From Pseudomonas sp. GV085 (GTDB lineage: Bacteria > Pseudomonadota > Gammaproteobacteria > Pseudomonadales > Pseudomonadaceae): a DNA stretch of 64,000 bases. The notes beneath the pieces were generated by a model that searched no databases, was not told the DNA's origin, and saw only the letters and a program-made list of their open reading frames with translations. A program made the position numbers and the translations under genes. Below, one piece after another: positions 47,598-57,474 of this stretch (positions are counted from its first letter, which is position 1; each line of letters starts with the position of its first letter). The DNA is taken from contig NZ_QAOV01000001.1 in the NCBI RefSeq assembly GCF_003050925.1, positions 186,001-250,000 of the forward strand, written 5' to 3'.

Positions 47598-48236
47598 TCA
47601 ATCGTCGGAGGTTTTGTGCTTGTATTCGCACAAGTCCTCGATCCGGCAGCTCCCGCATCGGGGCTTGCGGGCCAGGCAAACATAGCGGCCGTGAAGGATC
47701 AGCCAGTGATGGGAGTCGAGCAGGTACTCCCGGGGCACGAATTTCATCAGTTTTTTCTCGACTTCAATCACATTCTTGCCAGGCGCAATGCCAGTCCGGT
47801 TGCTGACCCTGAAAATGTGCGTGTCGACGGCCATGGTCAACTGACGGAATGCCGTATTGAGTACCACATTGGCGGTCTTGCGGCCGACGCCGGGCAGTGC
47901 TTCCAGCTCTTCGCGGGTTTGTGGCACTTCACCGGCGTGGCGCTCGATCAGCAGACGGCAGGTTTCGATCACGTTTTTTGCTTTGCTGTTGTACAGACCG
48001 ATGGTCTTGATGTACTCCGACAGTCCTTCGACACCCAGGGCATGGATCGCTGCCGGGGTATTGGCGACCGGGAATAGCTTGGCTGTGGCCTTGTTGACGC
48101 CGACATCGGTCGACTGCGCCGAGAGAATCACGGCAATCAGCAATTCGAACGGTGAGGAATAGGCCAGTTCGGTCTTTGGTTCCGGGTTGTCCTCGTGCAG
48201 CCTGCGGAAAATTTCCAGACGTTTTGCGGCATTCAT
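47598..48236 (-). CDS. nth: Endonuclease III
   Basis: A 212-residue DNA glycosylase/AP lyase for oxidised pyrimidines. The helix-hairpin-helix LPGVGRKTANVV carries catalytic Lys120; Asp138 is in MAVDTHIFRVSNR. The [4Fe-4S] cysteines Cys187, 194, 197 and 203 have the family C-x6-C-x2-C-x5-C spacing. It starts 26 bases after rnfE stops and is the usual last member of the rnf-nth unit. Confidence 0.97.
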   Translation of the reverse strand: MNAAKRLEIFRRLHEDNPEPKTELAYSSPFELLIAVILSAQSTDVGVNKATAKLFPVANTPAAIHALGVEGLSEYIKTIGLYNSKAKNVIETCRLLIERHAGEVPQTREELEALPGVGRKTANVVLNTAFRQLTMAVDTHIFRVSNRTGIAPGKNVIEVEKKLMKFVPREYLLDSHHWLILHGRYVCLARKPRCGSCRIEDLCEYKHKTSDD

Positions 48237-48261
48237 GGGCAGTGCGTTTCCTCGAAGACGA

Positions 48262-48846
48262 TCAATGTGTGGGCCTGGGTCGCCAGGCCTGCCAGGCGGC
48301 GATCAGCAGTCCGAGCAGAATGAACCCGCCAGGGACCAATGTGGCCAGGTGCAGACCGCCATCGGCCATCAGTACCCAGCCTTGCCAGTCAGCTTGTGTT
48401 GCGCCGATCAGCCACGATAGATGGTTTCCCACGGTTGCGTCGCCAATGAGTTCACGCAGCAGGCCCAGTGCGATCATCAGCACGACAAACTGTCCATTGA
48501 GTCGCAGGCGTGTGTGCCAGCTGTTTTGAAAGAATCCCGTGTGTTCCAGTACGACGCATTGCAAGGCGATCAAAGCGCCATAAAACCCCAAATGCTGCTG
48601 CCATTGCAGCGACCAGGCCTGTGCCATGAGTTCCGCACAACTGGTGAGCGTGGCCGCCAACAGGATGCTGGCGAGCAAGCGGGTCGCGGGGACCAGTCGG
48701 GATCGCAGGGCGCCCATGGCCAGGCTGAACAACTGGGTCACCACCATGAACATCAGGCACAGGCCAAGTGCGGCCATCAGCGACTCGGTAGCGCCGATCA
48801 GCGGCGTCAGCATCAAGGCGTTGCGCAGGGTTGATGAGTTATCCAT
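48262..48846 (-). CDS. rnfE: Rnf electron-transport complex, subunit E
   Basis: A 194-residue membrane protein of the RnfA/RnfE family with about six hydrophobic segments. It starts MDNSSTLRNALMLTPLIGATES, contains CAELMAQAWS and NLGVYGAL-like FYGALIALQCVVLEHTG. By family knowledge RnfA and RnfE are paralogues of opposite topology that hold a [2Fe-2S] cluster between cysteines in the membrane; Cys residues are seen in TSCAEL and LQCVVLE. The start overlaps rnfG by eight bases. Confidence 0.9.
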   Translation of the reverse strand: MDNSSTLRNALMLTPLIGATESLMAALGLCLMFMVVTQLFSLAMGALRSRLVPATRLLASILLAATLTSCAELMAQAWSLQWQQHLGFYGALIALQCVVLEHTGFFQNSWHTRLRLNGQFVVLMIALGLLRELIGDATVGNHLSWLIGATQADWQGWVLMADGGLHLATLVPGGFILLGLLIAAWQAWRPRPTH

Positions 48847-49450
48847 TGGCAGGGTTTCCGAGCAGTTGTTGCCGGTGTTCATCGAAGTAGCGCAACGCAT
48901 CGTGGATGGCATTGATCACCGCCCTTGAGGTGATAGTCGCACCTGCGATCTGATCGAACTGTCCCTGATCCTTTTTCAATGCCCAGCCACTGTCGCCCGG
49001 TTCTGTTCGAGACCTGCCGGAAAAAACCTGAAGCCAGGCATTGGGCCAGTCGGCGATCCGCGCACCCAGTCCTGGGGTTTCCGACTGTTTGAGGGTTTTG
49101 ACGCCCAGCAACCTGCCATTGGCATTGACAGCAATCATCAGGTCGATGGCACCGGCGTAGCCAAGAGTTTGACTGCGCAGCAGTACCGCGACGGGTTGAT
49201 CGGCCCGGGTCGCCAGATAACCACCCAGCAAGGTGCTATTGGCCAGGGCGGTTGATTCGACCCTGATGGGGTGTTCGAGTGGTTGATTGTCGTAGCTGCC
49301 TGACGCGATCAGGTCCAGCAGGTTTCGGCTGTCGATCGTTCGCTGTTCGGCAGCAATGCGCGGCGCACTGCTGAGCTGCAGGAAGTACGTCACGCCAATG
49401 CCCGTCGCGGCCAGAAGCACTAGAAGCGTGATGCTTGATGACCGGCTCAT
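48839..49450 (-). CDS. rnfG: Rnf electron-transport complex, subunit G
   Basis: A 203-residue single-span membrane protein with an N-terminal anchor (about 7-25) and a periplasmic FMN domain. The flavin site is GATITS at 170-175, where Thr174 should carry FMN covalently; the family block SETPGLGARI (about 123-132) is also present. It starts at 49450, inside the end of rnfD (four-base overlap), which fits one operon. Confidence 0.93.
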   Translation of the reverse strand: MSRSSSITLLVLLAATGIGVTYFLQLSSAPRIAAEQRTIDSRNLLDLIASGSYDNQPLEHPIRVESTALANSTLLGGYLATRADQPVAVLLRSQTLGYAGAIDLMIAVNANGRLLGVKTLKQSETPGLGARIADWPNAWLQVFSGRSRTEPGDSGWALKKDQGQFDQIAGATITSRAVINAIHDALRYFDEHRQQLLGNPANG

Positions 49451-50433
49451 GGCGCCTCCGGCAGTTGCCTGGCCACTACGAACCGTTCCAGCGCTGGCAC
49501 GCACAGGTTCATCAACAACACAGCAAAGGCGATGCCGTCCGGATAGCCGCCCCAGGTACGAATCAGATAAGTCAGCAGTCCGACGCCAGCGCCGAACAGC
49601 AGTCGCGCGCCAGGGCTTCTGGCGCCGGATACCGGTTCGGTGATGATGAAGAACGCCCCCAGCATGGTCGCGCCGCTAAGCAGATGAAACAGCGGTGAAC
49701 CATGGGAGTCGGAGCCCGACCCGTTCCAGCACAGCAAGCTGATGATGAACAGGCTGGCCAGCATGCCGACCGGGGCGTGCCAACTGATCACCCGCCGTTG
49801 CAGGAGAAACAATCCACCTGCCAGAAACGCCAGGCTCATCCATTCCACTCCCCGACCGCCAAAGTGGCCGAATGCCGGGTTGCCGGCAAACAGTTCATCC
49901 ATGGTCAGGCTTTTATTGATCCGCAGACTGTCCAGTGCCGTAGCCTGCACCCATGCATCCGGCGCCTGGCCGACACCGAACACTTGCTGCAAGCCACTCA
50001 GCAGATCCATGCCATGGGACGAGGGCCAATGGGTCATTGATTGGGGAAAGGTCACCAGCACCAAAGCAAAGCCGAGCATCGCCGGGTTGAAGGGATTCGA
50101 GCCGACACCGCCATACAAGTGCTTGCCAAACACCATGGCAAAAGCGGCAGCACTGAGGGGCAGCCACCATGGGCAGTAAGGTGGTAGCGCCAGAGCCAGC
50201 AAGGTGGCACTGACCAGCGCGCTACCGTCACTCAGGGTTGGTCGCAGCGGCCGCTTGCGCCATTGCACAACGGCGGCCTCGACGGCCAGCGCAGCAGCGG
50301 CCGCCAGAACCAGGTTGATCAACACGCCCCAGCCGTATAGCCAGAACGCCGCCAGCATTCCCGGCAGCGTGGCCAGCAGCACCAGTTTCATCGCCTGTTG
50401 CAGGCGATCATCAACCGCTTCAAGGGCTGGCAT
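49447..50433 (-). CDS. rnfD: Rnf electron-transport complex, subunit D
   Basis: A 328-residue membrane protein, NqrB/RnfD family, with about nine hydrophobic helices. [19 protein letters not shown] and [19 protein letters not shown] are family blocks; the threonine in SGAT is the likely covalent FMN site. The C-terminal [27 protein letters not shown] is standard. It overlaps rnfB by 14 bases. Note that rnfC, which normally precedes it, is not there. Confidence 0.93.
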   Translation of the reverse strand: MPALEAVDDRLQQAMKLVLLATLPGMLAAFWLYGWGVLINLVLAAAAALAVEAAVVQWRKRPLRPTLSDGSALVSATLLALALPPYCPWWLPLSAAAFAMVFGKHLYGGVGSNPFNPAMLGFALVLVTFPQSMTHWPSSHGMDLLSGLQQVFGVGQAPDAWVQATALDSLRINKSLTMDELFAGNPAFGHFGGRGVEWMSLAFLAGGLFLLQRRVISWHAPVGMLASLFIISLLCWNGSGSDSHGSPLFHLLSGATMLGAFFIITEPVSGARSPGARLLFGAGVGLLTYLIRTWGGYPDGIAFAVLLMNLCVPALERFVVARQLPEAP

Positions 50434-51433
50434 GGGCGTCCACCAGGCGTTCGGCTTCGCCGAGTGCGCGCTCCAGGGCTTCGATTTGTTCTGCCGGTGC
50501 TTCGTTGGCCTGAGCCTTTTTCAGTTCGGCGCGGCGCATGGCCAACTGGATCTTGGCCCGTTTCAGATCGGCATCATTTGACGACACAGCGGTGATCGTT
50601 GGCGCGGGGGCAGGTGGTGCGACGCTTTCCAGTTGCGCCAGGTTTTGCTCGGCGGCTTCATACTGATGTTGCAGGACAATCAGCTGCGATTGCTGTTCGA
50701 AGGTTGGCGGATGTCCGAAGGCCTTCAGCGATTTGTGCAGTTGCGCCCGACTCATCGCCACCTCGATTTTCGCCTTTTTCAGCGCGGCATCGGCATTGGC
50801 GGCTTTCTGTGCGCGAACACGCTCGAGGGCGGACTGAACCGGGTCGACAGACGCCTCGGCGGGTTGCGCGGCGCGTTGCCGGGCCTGGCGTTCGGCGATT
50901 TTCTGTTGTTCTTCGCGCTGCAAGCGGGCATTGCGTTGTTCGAAGCGGCGCCGTGCGTGATCGCGCTTGAGGGTGCGGGCCTGCCGCGCTTGCGGTGTGA
51001 GGGCCAGCCCCCCGACAACCGGCAATACAGTGTCCAGTGGCAGCGGGCGCATTTCGATGCAGTCCACCGGGCATGGTGCTACGCAGAGATCGCAACCGGT
51101 GCACTCATCGATGATCACCGTGTGCATCAGTTTGGCCGCGCCGACGATGGCATCGACCGGACAGGCCTGAATGCACTTGGTGCAACCAATACACTCGGCT
51201 TCGCGGATATAGGCGATCTGCGCAGGTGCCGAGCCGCGAGTGATGTCCAGTTCCAGCACCGGCACCTTCAGCAACTCGGCCAGGGCCGCGATGGTTTCCT
51301 TGCCACCGGGTGGACACTTGTTGATCGGCTCACCGCTGGCGATGCCTTCGGCGTACGGCTTGCACCCGGGGTGGCCGCATTTGCCGCATTGGGTTTGCGG
51401 CAAGAGTGCGTCGATGCGTTGAATCAGACTCAT
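50420..51433 (-). CDS. rnfB: Rnf electron-transport complex, subunit B with long helical C-terminal tail
   Basis: A 337-residue ferredoxin-like subunit, much longer than usual (about 190). Cys16, 19, 24 and 40 make the N-terminal 4Fe-4S site; two more clusters lie in [12 protein letters not shown] (81-92) and [12 protein letters not shown] (111-122). From about 150 to 337 there is an alanine-, glutamate- and lysine-rich, probably coiled-coil tail, with a repeated block [14 protein letters not shown] (219-232) and [14 protein letters not shown] (291-304). Such repeats usually end RnfC. The usual hydrophobic anchor of RnfB is missing at the N-terminus. The frame is continuous and coding-biased throughout. 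Confidence 0.9.
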   Translation of the reverse strand: MSLIQRIDALLPQTQCGKCGHPGCKPYAEGIASGEPINKCPPGGKETIAALAELLKVPVLELDITRGSAPAQIAYIREAECIGCTKCIQACPVDAIVGAAKLMHTVIIDECTGCDLCVAPCPVDCIEMRPLPLDTVLPVVGGLALTPQARQARTLKRDHARRRFEQRNARLQREEQQKIAERQARQRAAQPAEASVDPVQSALERVRAQKAANADAALKKAKIEVAMSRAQLHKSLKAFGHPPTFEQQSQLIVLQHQYEAAEQNLAQLESVAPPAPAPTITAVSSNDADLKRAKIQLAMRRAELKKAQANEAPAEQIEALERALGEAERLVDAHASP

Positions 51434-51999
51434 GTTTTGATCAGTCCGCTGAATCCGAGAAAAGCCACAGCGATCAGGCCGGCACCAATCAGGTCGATCG
51501 GCAGGCCGCGAAAGGGCAGGGGAACATCGTTGTCGGCCGTATGTTCACGCAAATCAGTGAACAGGCTCAACACCAGCCAGAAGCCCAGCCCTGCACCAAG
51601 GCTCAAGGCTGTGGCGTGAAAGAAGCCCTTGTCTTGCTGAACGTTGAGCAAGGCCACGCCGAGCACGCCAGCATTGCCCAGCAGCAACGGCCAGAGGTCC
51701 TCGAACGGCAATGTCGAAAACACCCGGGCCAGCAACTTCAACAACGGGCTGATCAGCAGCACGCTCAATGGCAGAAACACAAACAGACGCAGCGGCGTCA
51801 ATTGCAGCGGCACCAGCAGCCAGTGATAGAGCGCGTAGCCGAGCATGCCCACGACCAGCATCAGGCACGTCGTCGCAATGCCCAAGGCATGGACCTGACG
51901 GCGCTGGCTGCCCAGCAGCGGATCGACGCCCAGCGGCCAGTGCAACACGAGGTTGTTGATCAGGGCGGCGCTGATAAGCGTAAGCAGGATCTCGGTCAT
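51430..51999 (-). CDS. rnfA: Rnf electron-transport complex, subunit A
   Basis: A 189-residue polytopic membrane protein of the RnfA/NqrE type, starting [24 protein letters not shown]. It has about six hydrophobic segments. The block LINNLVL...GVDPLLG replaces the usual INNFVL...CPFLG, so the cysteine often found there is absent. It is first in the operon; its stop overlaps rnfB (ATGA). The start at 51999 is a family start; the longer frame to 52089 crosses a REP element. Confidence 0.87.
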   Translation of the reverse strand: MTEILLTLISAALINNLVLHWPLGVDPLLGSQRRQVHALGIATTCLMLVVGMLGYALYHWLLVPLQLTPLRLFVFLPLSVLLISPLLKLLARVFSTLPFEDLWPLLLGNAGVLGVALLNVQQDKGFFHATALSLGAGLGFWLVLSLFTDLREHTADNDVPLPFRGLPIDLIGAGLIAVAFLGFSGLIKT

Positions 52000-52028
52000 T
52001 GTTGATGCCGGCAGGAACGGTAGTTTTT

Positions 52029-52126
52029 GTAGGAGCGAGCTTGCTCGCGATGGACTCAAGAGCGCCACGTTCAACCTGTGGGCACGCATTATCGTTAACG
52101 ACCATCGCGAGCGAGCTCGCTCCTAC
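52029..52126. repeat. REP inverted pair (GTAGGAGCGAGCTTGCTCGCGATGG family)
   Basis: The left arm starts at 52029, and its inverted copy ends at 52126. It lies just upstream of rnfA and downstream of metG. Confidence 0.9.
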
Positions 52127-52186
52127 AGGAGATGGTCTGAAAAGCTTAGGCATTATCCGGCAAGGCGGCAGGGTGGGCCAGACATG

Positions 52187-52223
52187 AAAATCCCACAGTC
52201 GCGCCAGGCACGACTGTGGGATC
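52187..52223 (-). terminator. Intrinsic terminator of metG
   Basis: ATCCCACAGTCG (52191-52202) pairs with CGACTGTGGGAT (52212-52223), 12 perfect pairs. AAAA at 52187-52190 gives a short U run on the minus strand. Confidence 0.82.
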
Positions 52224-52239
52224 GGTTCAGTGCAGAAAT

Positions 52240-54291
52240 TTACTTGATGCGCTGACCTGGCTTGGCGCCGCTGTCAGGGCTGAGCAGGTAGATTTCTTCA
52301 CCGCCAGGACCCGCCGCCATCACCATGCCTTCGGAAATGCCGAACTTCATTTTCCGTGGCTTGAGGTTGGCGATCATCATGGTCAGGCGACCATTGAGCT
52401 TGGACGGGTCCGGGTAGGCGCTCTTGATCCCGGAGAACACGTTGCGTTGCTCGTCACCGATGTCGAGGGTCAGGCGCAACAGCTTGTCGGCGCCTTCCAC
52501 GTGTTCTGCCTTGACGATCAGGGCGACTCGCAGGTCGACGGCGGCAAAGGTGTCGAACTCGATTTCCGGCGACAGCGGATCCTTGGCCAGTTCGCCATTG
52601 CCGGCAGGTGCGGCGTCGCCGGTGTCGGTCTGGCTGGCGGTCAGGTCTTCTTTCGAGGCGTCGGTCATGGCTTGCACCTTGACCGGGTCGATTCGGGTCA
52701 TCAGCGGCTTGAACTCGTTCAACTGATGGTTGCTGAGCAAGGTAGCGTGGTCGTTCCAGGTCAGCGGCGCGACGTTCAGGAACGCCTCGGCGTCGGCGGC
52801 CAGCAGCGGCAGCACAGGCTTGAGGAAAATCACCAGTTGGCGGAACAGGTTGACGCCGGTGGCGCAGATGGCCTGGACTTCATCCTGCTTGCCTTCCTGT
52901 TTGTTCAGCGACCACGGTGCCTTGTCGGCGATCCAGGCGTTGGCGCGGTCGGCCAGGCCCATGATCTCGCGCATGGCGCGGGCGAAGTCGCGGGCTTCAT
53001 AGGCGTCGGCAATGCCTGGCGCGGCGGCCAGGAATGCTTCGGTCAGTTCAGGCGCGGCGTTGGTGTCGACCATCACGCCGGCATTGCCCTTGTTGATGAA
53101 GCCGGCGCAACGGCTGGCGATGTTGACGACCTTGCCCACCAGGTCGGAGTTGACCTTCTGCACGAAGTCTTCGAGGTTCAGGTCGAGGTCGTCGACGCCA
53201 CGGCCCAGCTTGGCCGCGTAGTAATAGCGCAGGTATTCCGGCGACAGGTGGTCCAGGTAGGTCCGGGCCTTGATGAAGGTGCCACGGGACTTGGACATCT
53301 TCTGACCGTTGACGGTCAGGTAGCCGTGTACGTTGATCCCGGTCGGCTTGCGGTAGCCCGCGCCTTCGAGCATGGCTGGCCAGAACAGGGCGTGGAAGTT
53401 GACGATGTCCTTGCCGATGAAGTGGTACAGCTCGGCAGTGGAGTCCTTGCCCCAGAACGCGTCGAAGTCCAGCTCTGGCGTGCGGTTACACAGGTTCTTG
53501 AAGCTGGCCATGTAGCCGATCGGTGCATCCAGCCACACGTAGAAGTATTTGCCCGGCTCGTCGGGGATTTCAAAACCGAAGTACGGCGCATCGCGGGAGA
53601 TGTCCCACTGTTGCAGGCCGGCGTCCAGCCATTCGGCGATCTTGTTGGCTACGGCATCCTGCAGGGTGCCGCTGCGGGTCCAGGTCTGCAGCATGGCCTG
53701 GAAGTCTGGCAGCTTGAAGAAGAAGTGCTGGGAATCCTTGAGCACCGGGGTGGCGCCGGAGATCGCCGACTTCGGATCCTTCAGGTCGGTTGGCGCGTAG
53801 GTCGCGCCGCATTTTTCGCAGTTGTCGCCGTACTGGTCTTCGGTGCCGCATTTCGGGCAAGTGCCCTTGATGAAGCGGTCGGCCAGGAACATTTTCTTTT
53901 CCGGGTCGAAATACTGGGTGATCGAACGCGTGGCGATGTGCCCGGCGTCACGCAGCTTCAGGTAGATCTGGCTCGACAGCTCACGGTTTTCTTCGGCGTG
54001 AGTGGAGTGGAAATTATCGAAATCCACCAGGAAATCGGCAAAGTCGGCGCTGTGTTCAGCCTGGACGTTGGCGATCAGTTGTTCCGGGGTGATGCCTTCC
54101 TTCTCTGCGCGCAGCATGATCGCCGAACCGTGGGCGTCGTCGGCGCAGACATAGATGCATTGATTGCCGCGGTGCTTCTGGAAGCGCACCCACATATCGG
54201 TCTGGATGTATTCCAGCATATGGCCGAGGTGAATCGAACCATTGGCATAGGGCAGGGCGCTGGTGACGAGGATCTTGCGTGGCTCGGACAT
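52240..54291 (-). CDS. metG: Methionine--tRNA ligase
   Basis: A 683-residue class I synthetase, long form. The HIGH motif is HLGH (21-24); a zinc domain follows with CPKCG and CEKCG; the KMSKS loop is [12 protein letters not shown]. The last 100 residues (from about 580) are the tRNA-binding OB fold of the dimeric form ([26 protein letters not shown]). It charges both initiator and elongator tRNA-Met. It is divergent from apbC. Confidence 0.98.
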   Translation of the reverse strand: MSEPRKILVTSALPYANGSIHLGHMLEYIQTDMWVRFQKHRGNQCIYVCADDAHGSAIMLRAEKEGITPEQLIANVQAEHSADFADFLVDFDNFHSTHAEENRELSSQIYLKLRDAGHIATRSITQYFDPEKKMFLADRFIKGTCPKCGTEDQYGDNCEKCGATYAPTDLKDPKSAISGATPVLKDSQHFFFKLPDFQAMLQTWTRSGTLQDAVANKIAEWLDAGLQQWDISRDAPYFGFEIPDEPGKYFYVWLDAPIGYMASFKNLCNRTPELDFDAFWGKDSTAELYHFIGKDIVNFHALFWPAMLEGAGYRKPTGINVHGYLTVNGQKMSKSRGTFIKARTYLDHLSPEYLRYYYAAKLGRGVDDLDLNLEDFVQKVNSDLVGKVVNIASRCAGFINKGNAGVMVDTNAAPELTEAFLAAAPGIADAYEARDFARAMREIMGLADRANAWIADKAPWSLNKQEGKQDEVQAICATGVNLFRQLVIFLKPVLPLLAADAEAFLNVAPLTWNDHATLLSNHQLNEFKPLMTRIDPVKVQAMTDASKEDLTASQTDTGDAAPAGNGELAKDPLSPEIEFDTFAAVDLRVALIVKAEHVEGADKLLRLTLDIGDEQRNVFSGIKSAYPDPSKLNGRLTMMIANLKPRKMKFGISEGMVMAAGPGGEEIYLLSPDSGAKPGQRIK

Positions 54292-54387
54292 GGGGCTCGG
54301 CTACTTGATGAAACGGAGGTCGGCCACTATAAAGCGCCGGCGCATATTTTTCACCTTGTGAGCCTGTTTCATTGGATGTGCGGACAG

Positions 54388-54464
54388 AAAAGATCGCAGC
54401 CTGCGGCAGCTCCTACAGGGAATCGGCGTACATCTGTAGGAGCTGCCGCAGGCTGCGATCTTTT
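54388..54464. repeat. REP inverted pair (AAAAGATCGCAGCCTGCGG family)
   Basis: The left arm starts AAAAGATCGCAGCCTGCGGCA at 54388, and the inverted copy ends at 54464. It sits in the divergent metG-apbC promoter region, which is unusual: most copies here follow genes. Confidence 0.88.
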
Positions 54465-54537
54465 GAGCATCCCGCCAAACGATCAGAACAGGTACGATAC
54501 CCGTTATCTTTTTCCAGTCCTGTTTTCGGAGTTGCCC

Positions 54538-55632
54538 ATGAGCGCCGTCAATCGCGCAGCGGTGGAAGCCGTCCTTCGCCAATACACCGACCCATACCTG
54601 AACCAGGACCCGGTCAGCGCCGGGTGCGTGCGCAACATCGACATTCAGGGTGACCGCGTCATCGTTCAGCTTGAATTGGGTTATGCCGCCGGTCTGTTCA
54701 AGAGTGGTTGGGCACAAATGCTGGAAATGGCTATTCAGGGGCTGGATGGCGTAGCCAGTGCCAAGGTCGACATCACCAGCGTGATTGCTGCACACAAGGC
54801 CCAGGCACAGATTCCGGGCCTGGCGAACGTTAAAAACGTGGTGGCCGTGGCGTCTGGCAAGGGCGGCGTGGGCAAATCCACCACGGCGGCCAACCTGGCC
54901 CTGGCCCTGGCCCGCGAAGGCGCCAAGGTCGGGATTCTCGATGCAGACATCTACGGACCGAGCCAAGGCATCATGTTCGGCATCCCTGAGCGCACCCGCC
55001 CTGAAGTCAAGGATCAGAAGTGGTTCGTGCCGCTCAAGTCCCATGGCGTCGAAGTGATGTCCATGGCGTTCCTCACCGATGACAACACACCGATGGTCTG
55101 GCGTGGTCCGATGGTCTCCGGCGCCTTGTTGCAATTGGTGACCCAGACTGCCTGGGGCGACCTGGACTACCTGGTCATCGACATGCCGCCAGGCACCGGT
55201 GACATCCAGCTGACCCTGGCGCAGAAAGTGCCTGTGGCCGGTGCGGTCATCGTGACCACTCCGCAGGACCTGGCATTGCTGGACGCGCGCAAGGGCGTGG
55301 AAATGTTCCGCAAGGTCAACATTCCGGTGCTGGGCGTGGTGGAAAACATGGCCGTGCACATCTGCTCCAATTGCGGACATGCCGAACATCTGTTCGGTGA
55401 GGGCGGTGGCGTGAAACTGGCCAACCAGTATGGCGTCGAACTGCTGGCCTCGTTGCCGCTGTCGATGGTCATCCGCGAACAGGCCGATGGCGGCAAGCCA
55501 ACGGTGATCGCCGAGCCTGACAGCCAGATCGCCATGGTCTACCAGGAACTGGCCCGCCATGTCGGTGCGCGGATCGTATTGCAGGAAGCGTTGACGCCGG
55601 CGATGCCGAACATCAGCGTCAGCGACGACTAA
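54538..55632 (+). CDS. apbC: Iron-sulfur cluster carrier protein ApbC (Mrp)
   Basis: A 364-residue P-loop ATPase. The N-terminal MIP18/DUF59 domain (about 5-85) leads to a deviant Walker A GKGGVGKS (107-114), ILDADIYGPSQ and DYLVIDMPPGTGDIQLTL. The CxxC pair Cys276/Cys279 (ICSNCG) should hold a bridging Fe-S cluster. It carries clusters to target enzymes. The ATG follows TCGGAGTTGCCC. It is the usual neighbour of metG. Confidence 0.96.
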   Translation: MSAVNRAAVEAVLRQYTDPYLNQDPVSAGCVRNIDIQGDRVIVQLELGYAAGLFKSGWAQMLEMAIQGLDGVASAKVDITSVIAAHKAQAQIPGLANVKNVVAVASGKGGVGKSTTAANLALALAREGAKVGILDADIYGPSQGIMFGIPERTRPEVKDQKWFVPLKSHGVEVMSMAFLTDDNTPMVWRGPMVSGALLQLVTQTAWGDLDYLVIDMPPGTGDIQLTLAQKVPVAGAVIVTTPQDLALLDARKGVEMFRKVNIPVLGVVENMAVHICSNCGHAEHLFGEGGGVKLANQYGVELLASLPLSMVIREQADGGKPTVIAEPDSQIAMVYQELARHVGARIVLQEALTPAMPNISVSDD

Positions 55633-55653
55633 TAAGCTGAAATACGAATCCCT

Positions 55654-55734
55654 GTAGGAGCGAGCCTGCTCGCGATGGTGTATCAGTCGACACCGCGACG
55701 CCTGACACACCTTCGCGAGCAGGCTCGCTCCTAC
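55654..55734. repeat. REP inverted pair (GTAGGAGCGAGCCTGCTCGCGA family)
   Basis: Arms start at 55654 and end at 55734 as inverted copies, between the convergent apbC and SDR genes. Confidence 0.9.
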
Positions 55735-55753
55735 AGTTGTTCTTTGTCGCGTC

Positions 55754-56512
55754 TTAGATCCGTAACCCGCCATCCATCTCCAGAATCCGACCGGTGTAAT
55801 AGTCGTTCTCGAAGATGTACGCCGCCGAATGGGCGATTTCCTCAGGCTTGCCCATACGCTTGAGCGGGATCCCGGCGGTCATTTTTTCCAGCGCTTCAGG
55901 CTTCATGCCCAGAGTCATTTCGGTTTCGATGAAGCCCGGTGCAATCCCGGCGACGCGAATGCCGTAGCGCGCCAGTTCCTTGGCCCAGGTCACAGTCGCC
56001 GCAGCGACACCGGCCTTGGCTGCCGAGTAGTTGGTCTGACCGACGTTGCCTGCGCGGGAAATCGACGAGATATTGATGATCGCCCCGCTGTTGTTCAGCT
56101 CGACCATTTTCGCCGCGACTTCACGGGTGCACAGGAACACGCCGGTCAGGTTGACGTCGATGACCGCCTGCCACTGGGCCAGGCTCATTTTGGTCATTTC
56201 GCCATCCTTGACCTTGAGCAACAGGCCGTCGCGCAGGATCCCGGCGTTGTTGATCAAACCATGAATCGCGCCGAAGTCTTCAGCGACCTGGGCAACCATG
56301 TGGGTCACTTGCTCTTCGTTGGCCACGTTGCACAGGTAGGCGCGGGCCTCGACACCTTGCGCCTTGCAGGCCGCGACGGCATCGTCGAGTTTTTCCTGAT
56401 TGAGGTCGACCAGCGCGAGTTTCGCGCCAAGGCCTGCGAAATACTCGGCCATGGAACGGCCCAAACCCTGGCAACCGCCCGTGATAATGATTACTTTGTC
56501 AGTGAGTTGCAT
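55754..56512 (-). CDS. Short-chain dehydrogenase/reductase (FabG-like)
   Basis: A 252-residue classical SDR. The cofactor motif TGGCQGLG is at 11-18, NNAG at about 88-91, the catalytic serine at 149 or 150, and Tyr162/Lys166 in NYSAAKAG. The layout is like 3-oxoacyl-ACP reductase, but it is separate from fatty-acid genes and has the SDR C-terminal [14 protein letters not shown]-like end. Its substrate is unknown. I prefer the ATG at 56510-56512; a GTG lies two codons upstream. Confidence 0.93.
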   Translation of the reverse strand: MQLTDKVIIITGGCQGLGRSMAEYFAGLGAKLALVDLNQEKLDDAVAACKAQGVEARAYLCNVANEEQVTHMVAQVAEDFGAIHGLINNAGILRDGLLLKVKDGEMTKMSLAQWQAVIDVNLTGVFLCTREVAAKMVELNNSGAIINISSISRAGNVGQTNYSAAKAGVAAATVTWAKELARYGIRVAGIAPGFIETEMTLGMKPEALEKMTAGIPLKRMGKPEEIAHSAAYIFENDYYTGRILEMDGGLRI

Positions 56513-56676
56513 TCGCACGCCCCCGGTAGCAGATCTGAGTGGTTTCCTTGTAGAGAGCCTCTCGATCTGCGCCTGACGTGGCCCGGCTGCACATGAGAAC
56601 TGCCCCGATGGCGTGCTGGGACTTTCACCAGCAGCTCGTCCGTTTTTATGACGGATTCTATTTAAGGAGTCATAAA

Positions 56677-57408
56677 TTGAGCGTTGAAGCGGCTAAGCAT
56701 GCACGAGAATTGCTCCTCAAGGAATACCGTGGGGTGCTCTCGACGCACTCCAAATCGATGCCCGGTTTTCCATTCGGCTCCGTGGTCCCGTACTGCCTGG
56801 ACGAGCAGGGCCGGCCGCTGATCCTGATCAGCCGCATCGCCCAGCACACTCACAATTTGCAGAAAGACCCGAAATGTTCGCTGTTCGTGGGCGAGCGTGG
56901 GGCTGAAGATGTCCAGGCCGTTGGTCGGCTGACTTACCTGGCTGAGGCACAGCAGCTCGAAGACGAAGCCGCCATTGAAGCCGCCTCCGAGCGTTACTAC
57001 CGCTACTTCCCCGAGTCGCAGGGGTATCACAAGGCCCACGATTTCGACTTCTGGGTGCTCAAGCCAGTGCGCCACCGTTACATCGGCGGTTTTGGCGCGA
57101 TTCATTGGGTCAACGACCTGACCCTGGCCAACCCGTTCGCCGGCAAGGCCGAAGTGAGCATGGTCGAGCACATGAACGCCGATCACGCCAAGGCCATCGC
57201 CCATTACGTCGAGCTGGCCGGACTGCCGAAAAACGTACCGGCGCAAATGGCCGGTATCGATAGCGAAGGCATGCACCTGCGTATCGGTCAAAGCCTGTAC
57301 TGGTTGCCGTTTCAAGCGCCTTGTAATACGCCGACACAAGTTCGCGAGGCCTTGGTTTCTCTGGCTCACGCCGAGCATTGGCCGAAAAATGAAGTGGCCG
57401 ATGCTTGA
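56677..57408 (+). CDS. HugZ family heme-utilisation/pyridoxamine-oxidase-like protein
   Basis: A 243-residue protein with a split-barrel (pyridoxamine 5'-phosphate oxidase-like) domain (about 1-150: [46 protein letters not shown]) and a C-terminal DUF2470 domain (about 165-240) with [12 protein letters not shown]. This matches the HugZ family, members of which degrade heme. The start is TTG at 56677, six bases after AAGGAG; ATGs upstream are far from any ribosome site. Function in heme use is family inference. Confidence 0.87.
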   Translation: MSVEAAKHARELLLKEYRGVLSTHSKSMPGFPFGSVVPYCLDEQGRPLILISRIAQHTHNLQKDPKCSLFVGERGAEDVQAVGRLTYLAEAQQLEDEAAIEAASERYYRYFPESQGYHKAHDFDFWVLKPVRHRYIGGFGAIHWVNDLTLANPFAGKAEVSMVEHMNADHAKAIAHYVELAGLPKNVPAQMAGIDSEGMHLRIGQSLYWLPFQAPCNTPTQVREALVSLAHAEHWPKNEVADA

Positions 57409-57474
57409 ATTCACGAAACGGCGACGTCATCTAAGGTGAACTGGCAAGGCATTCTTGCGTTGAGGAACCATTTG

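Noticed and set aside
52216-55632. A continuous plus-strand frame of 1138 codons
   Set aside because: Its first two thirds are the antisense of metG; only the part from 54538 (apbC) is a real protein. GC-rich codon use leaves long shadow frames.
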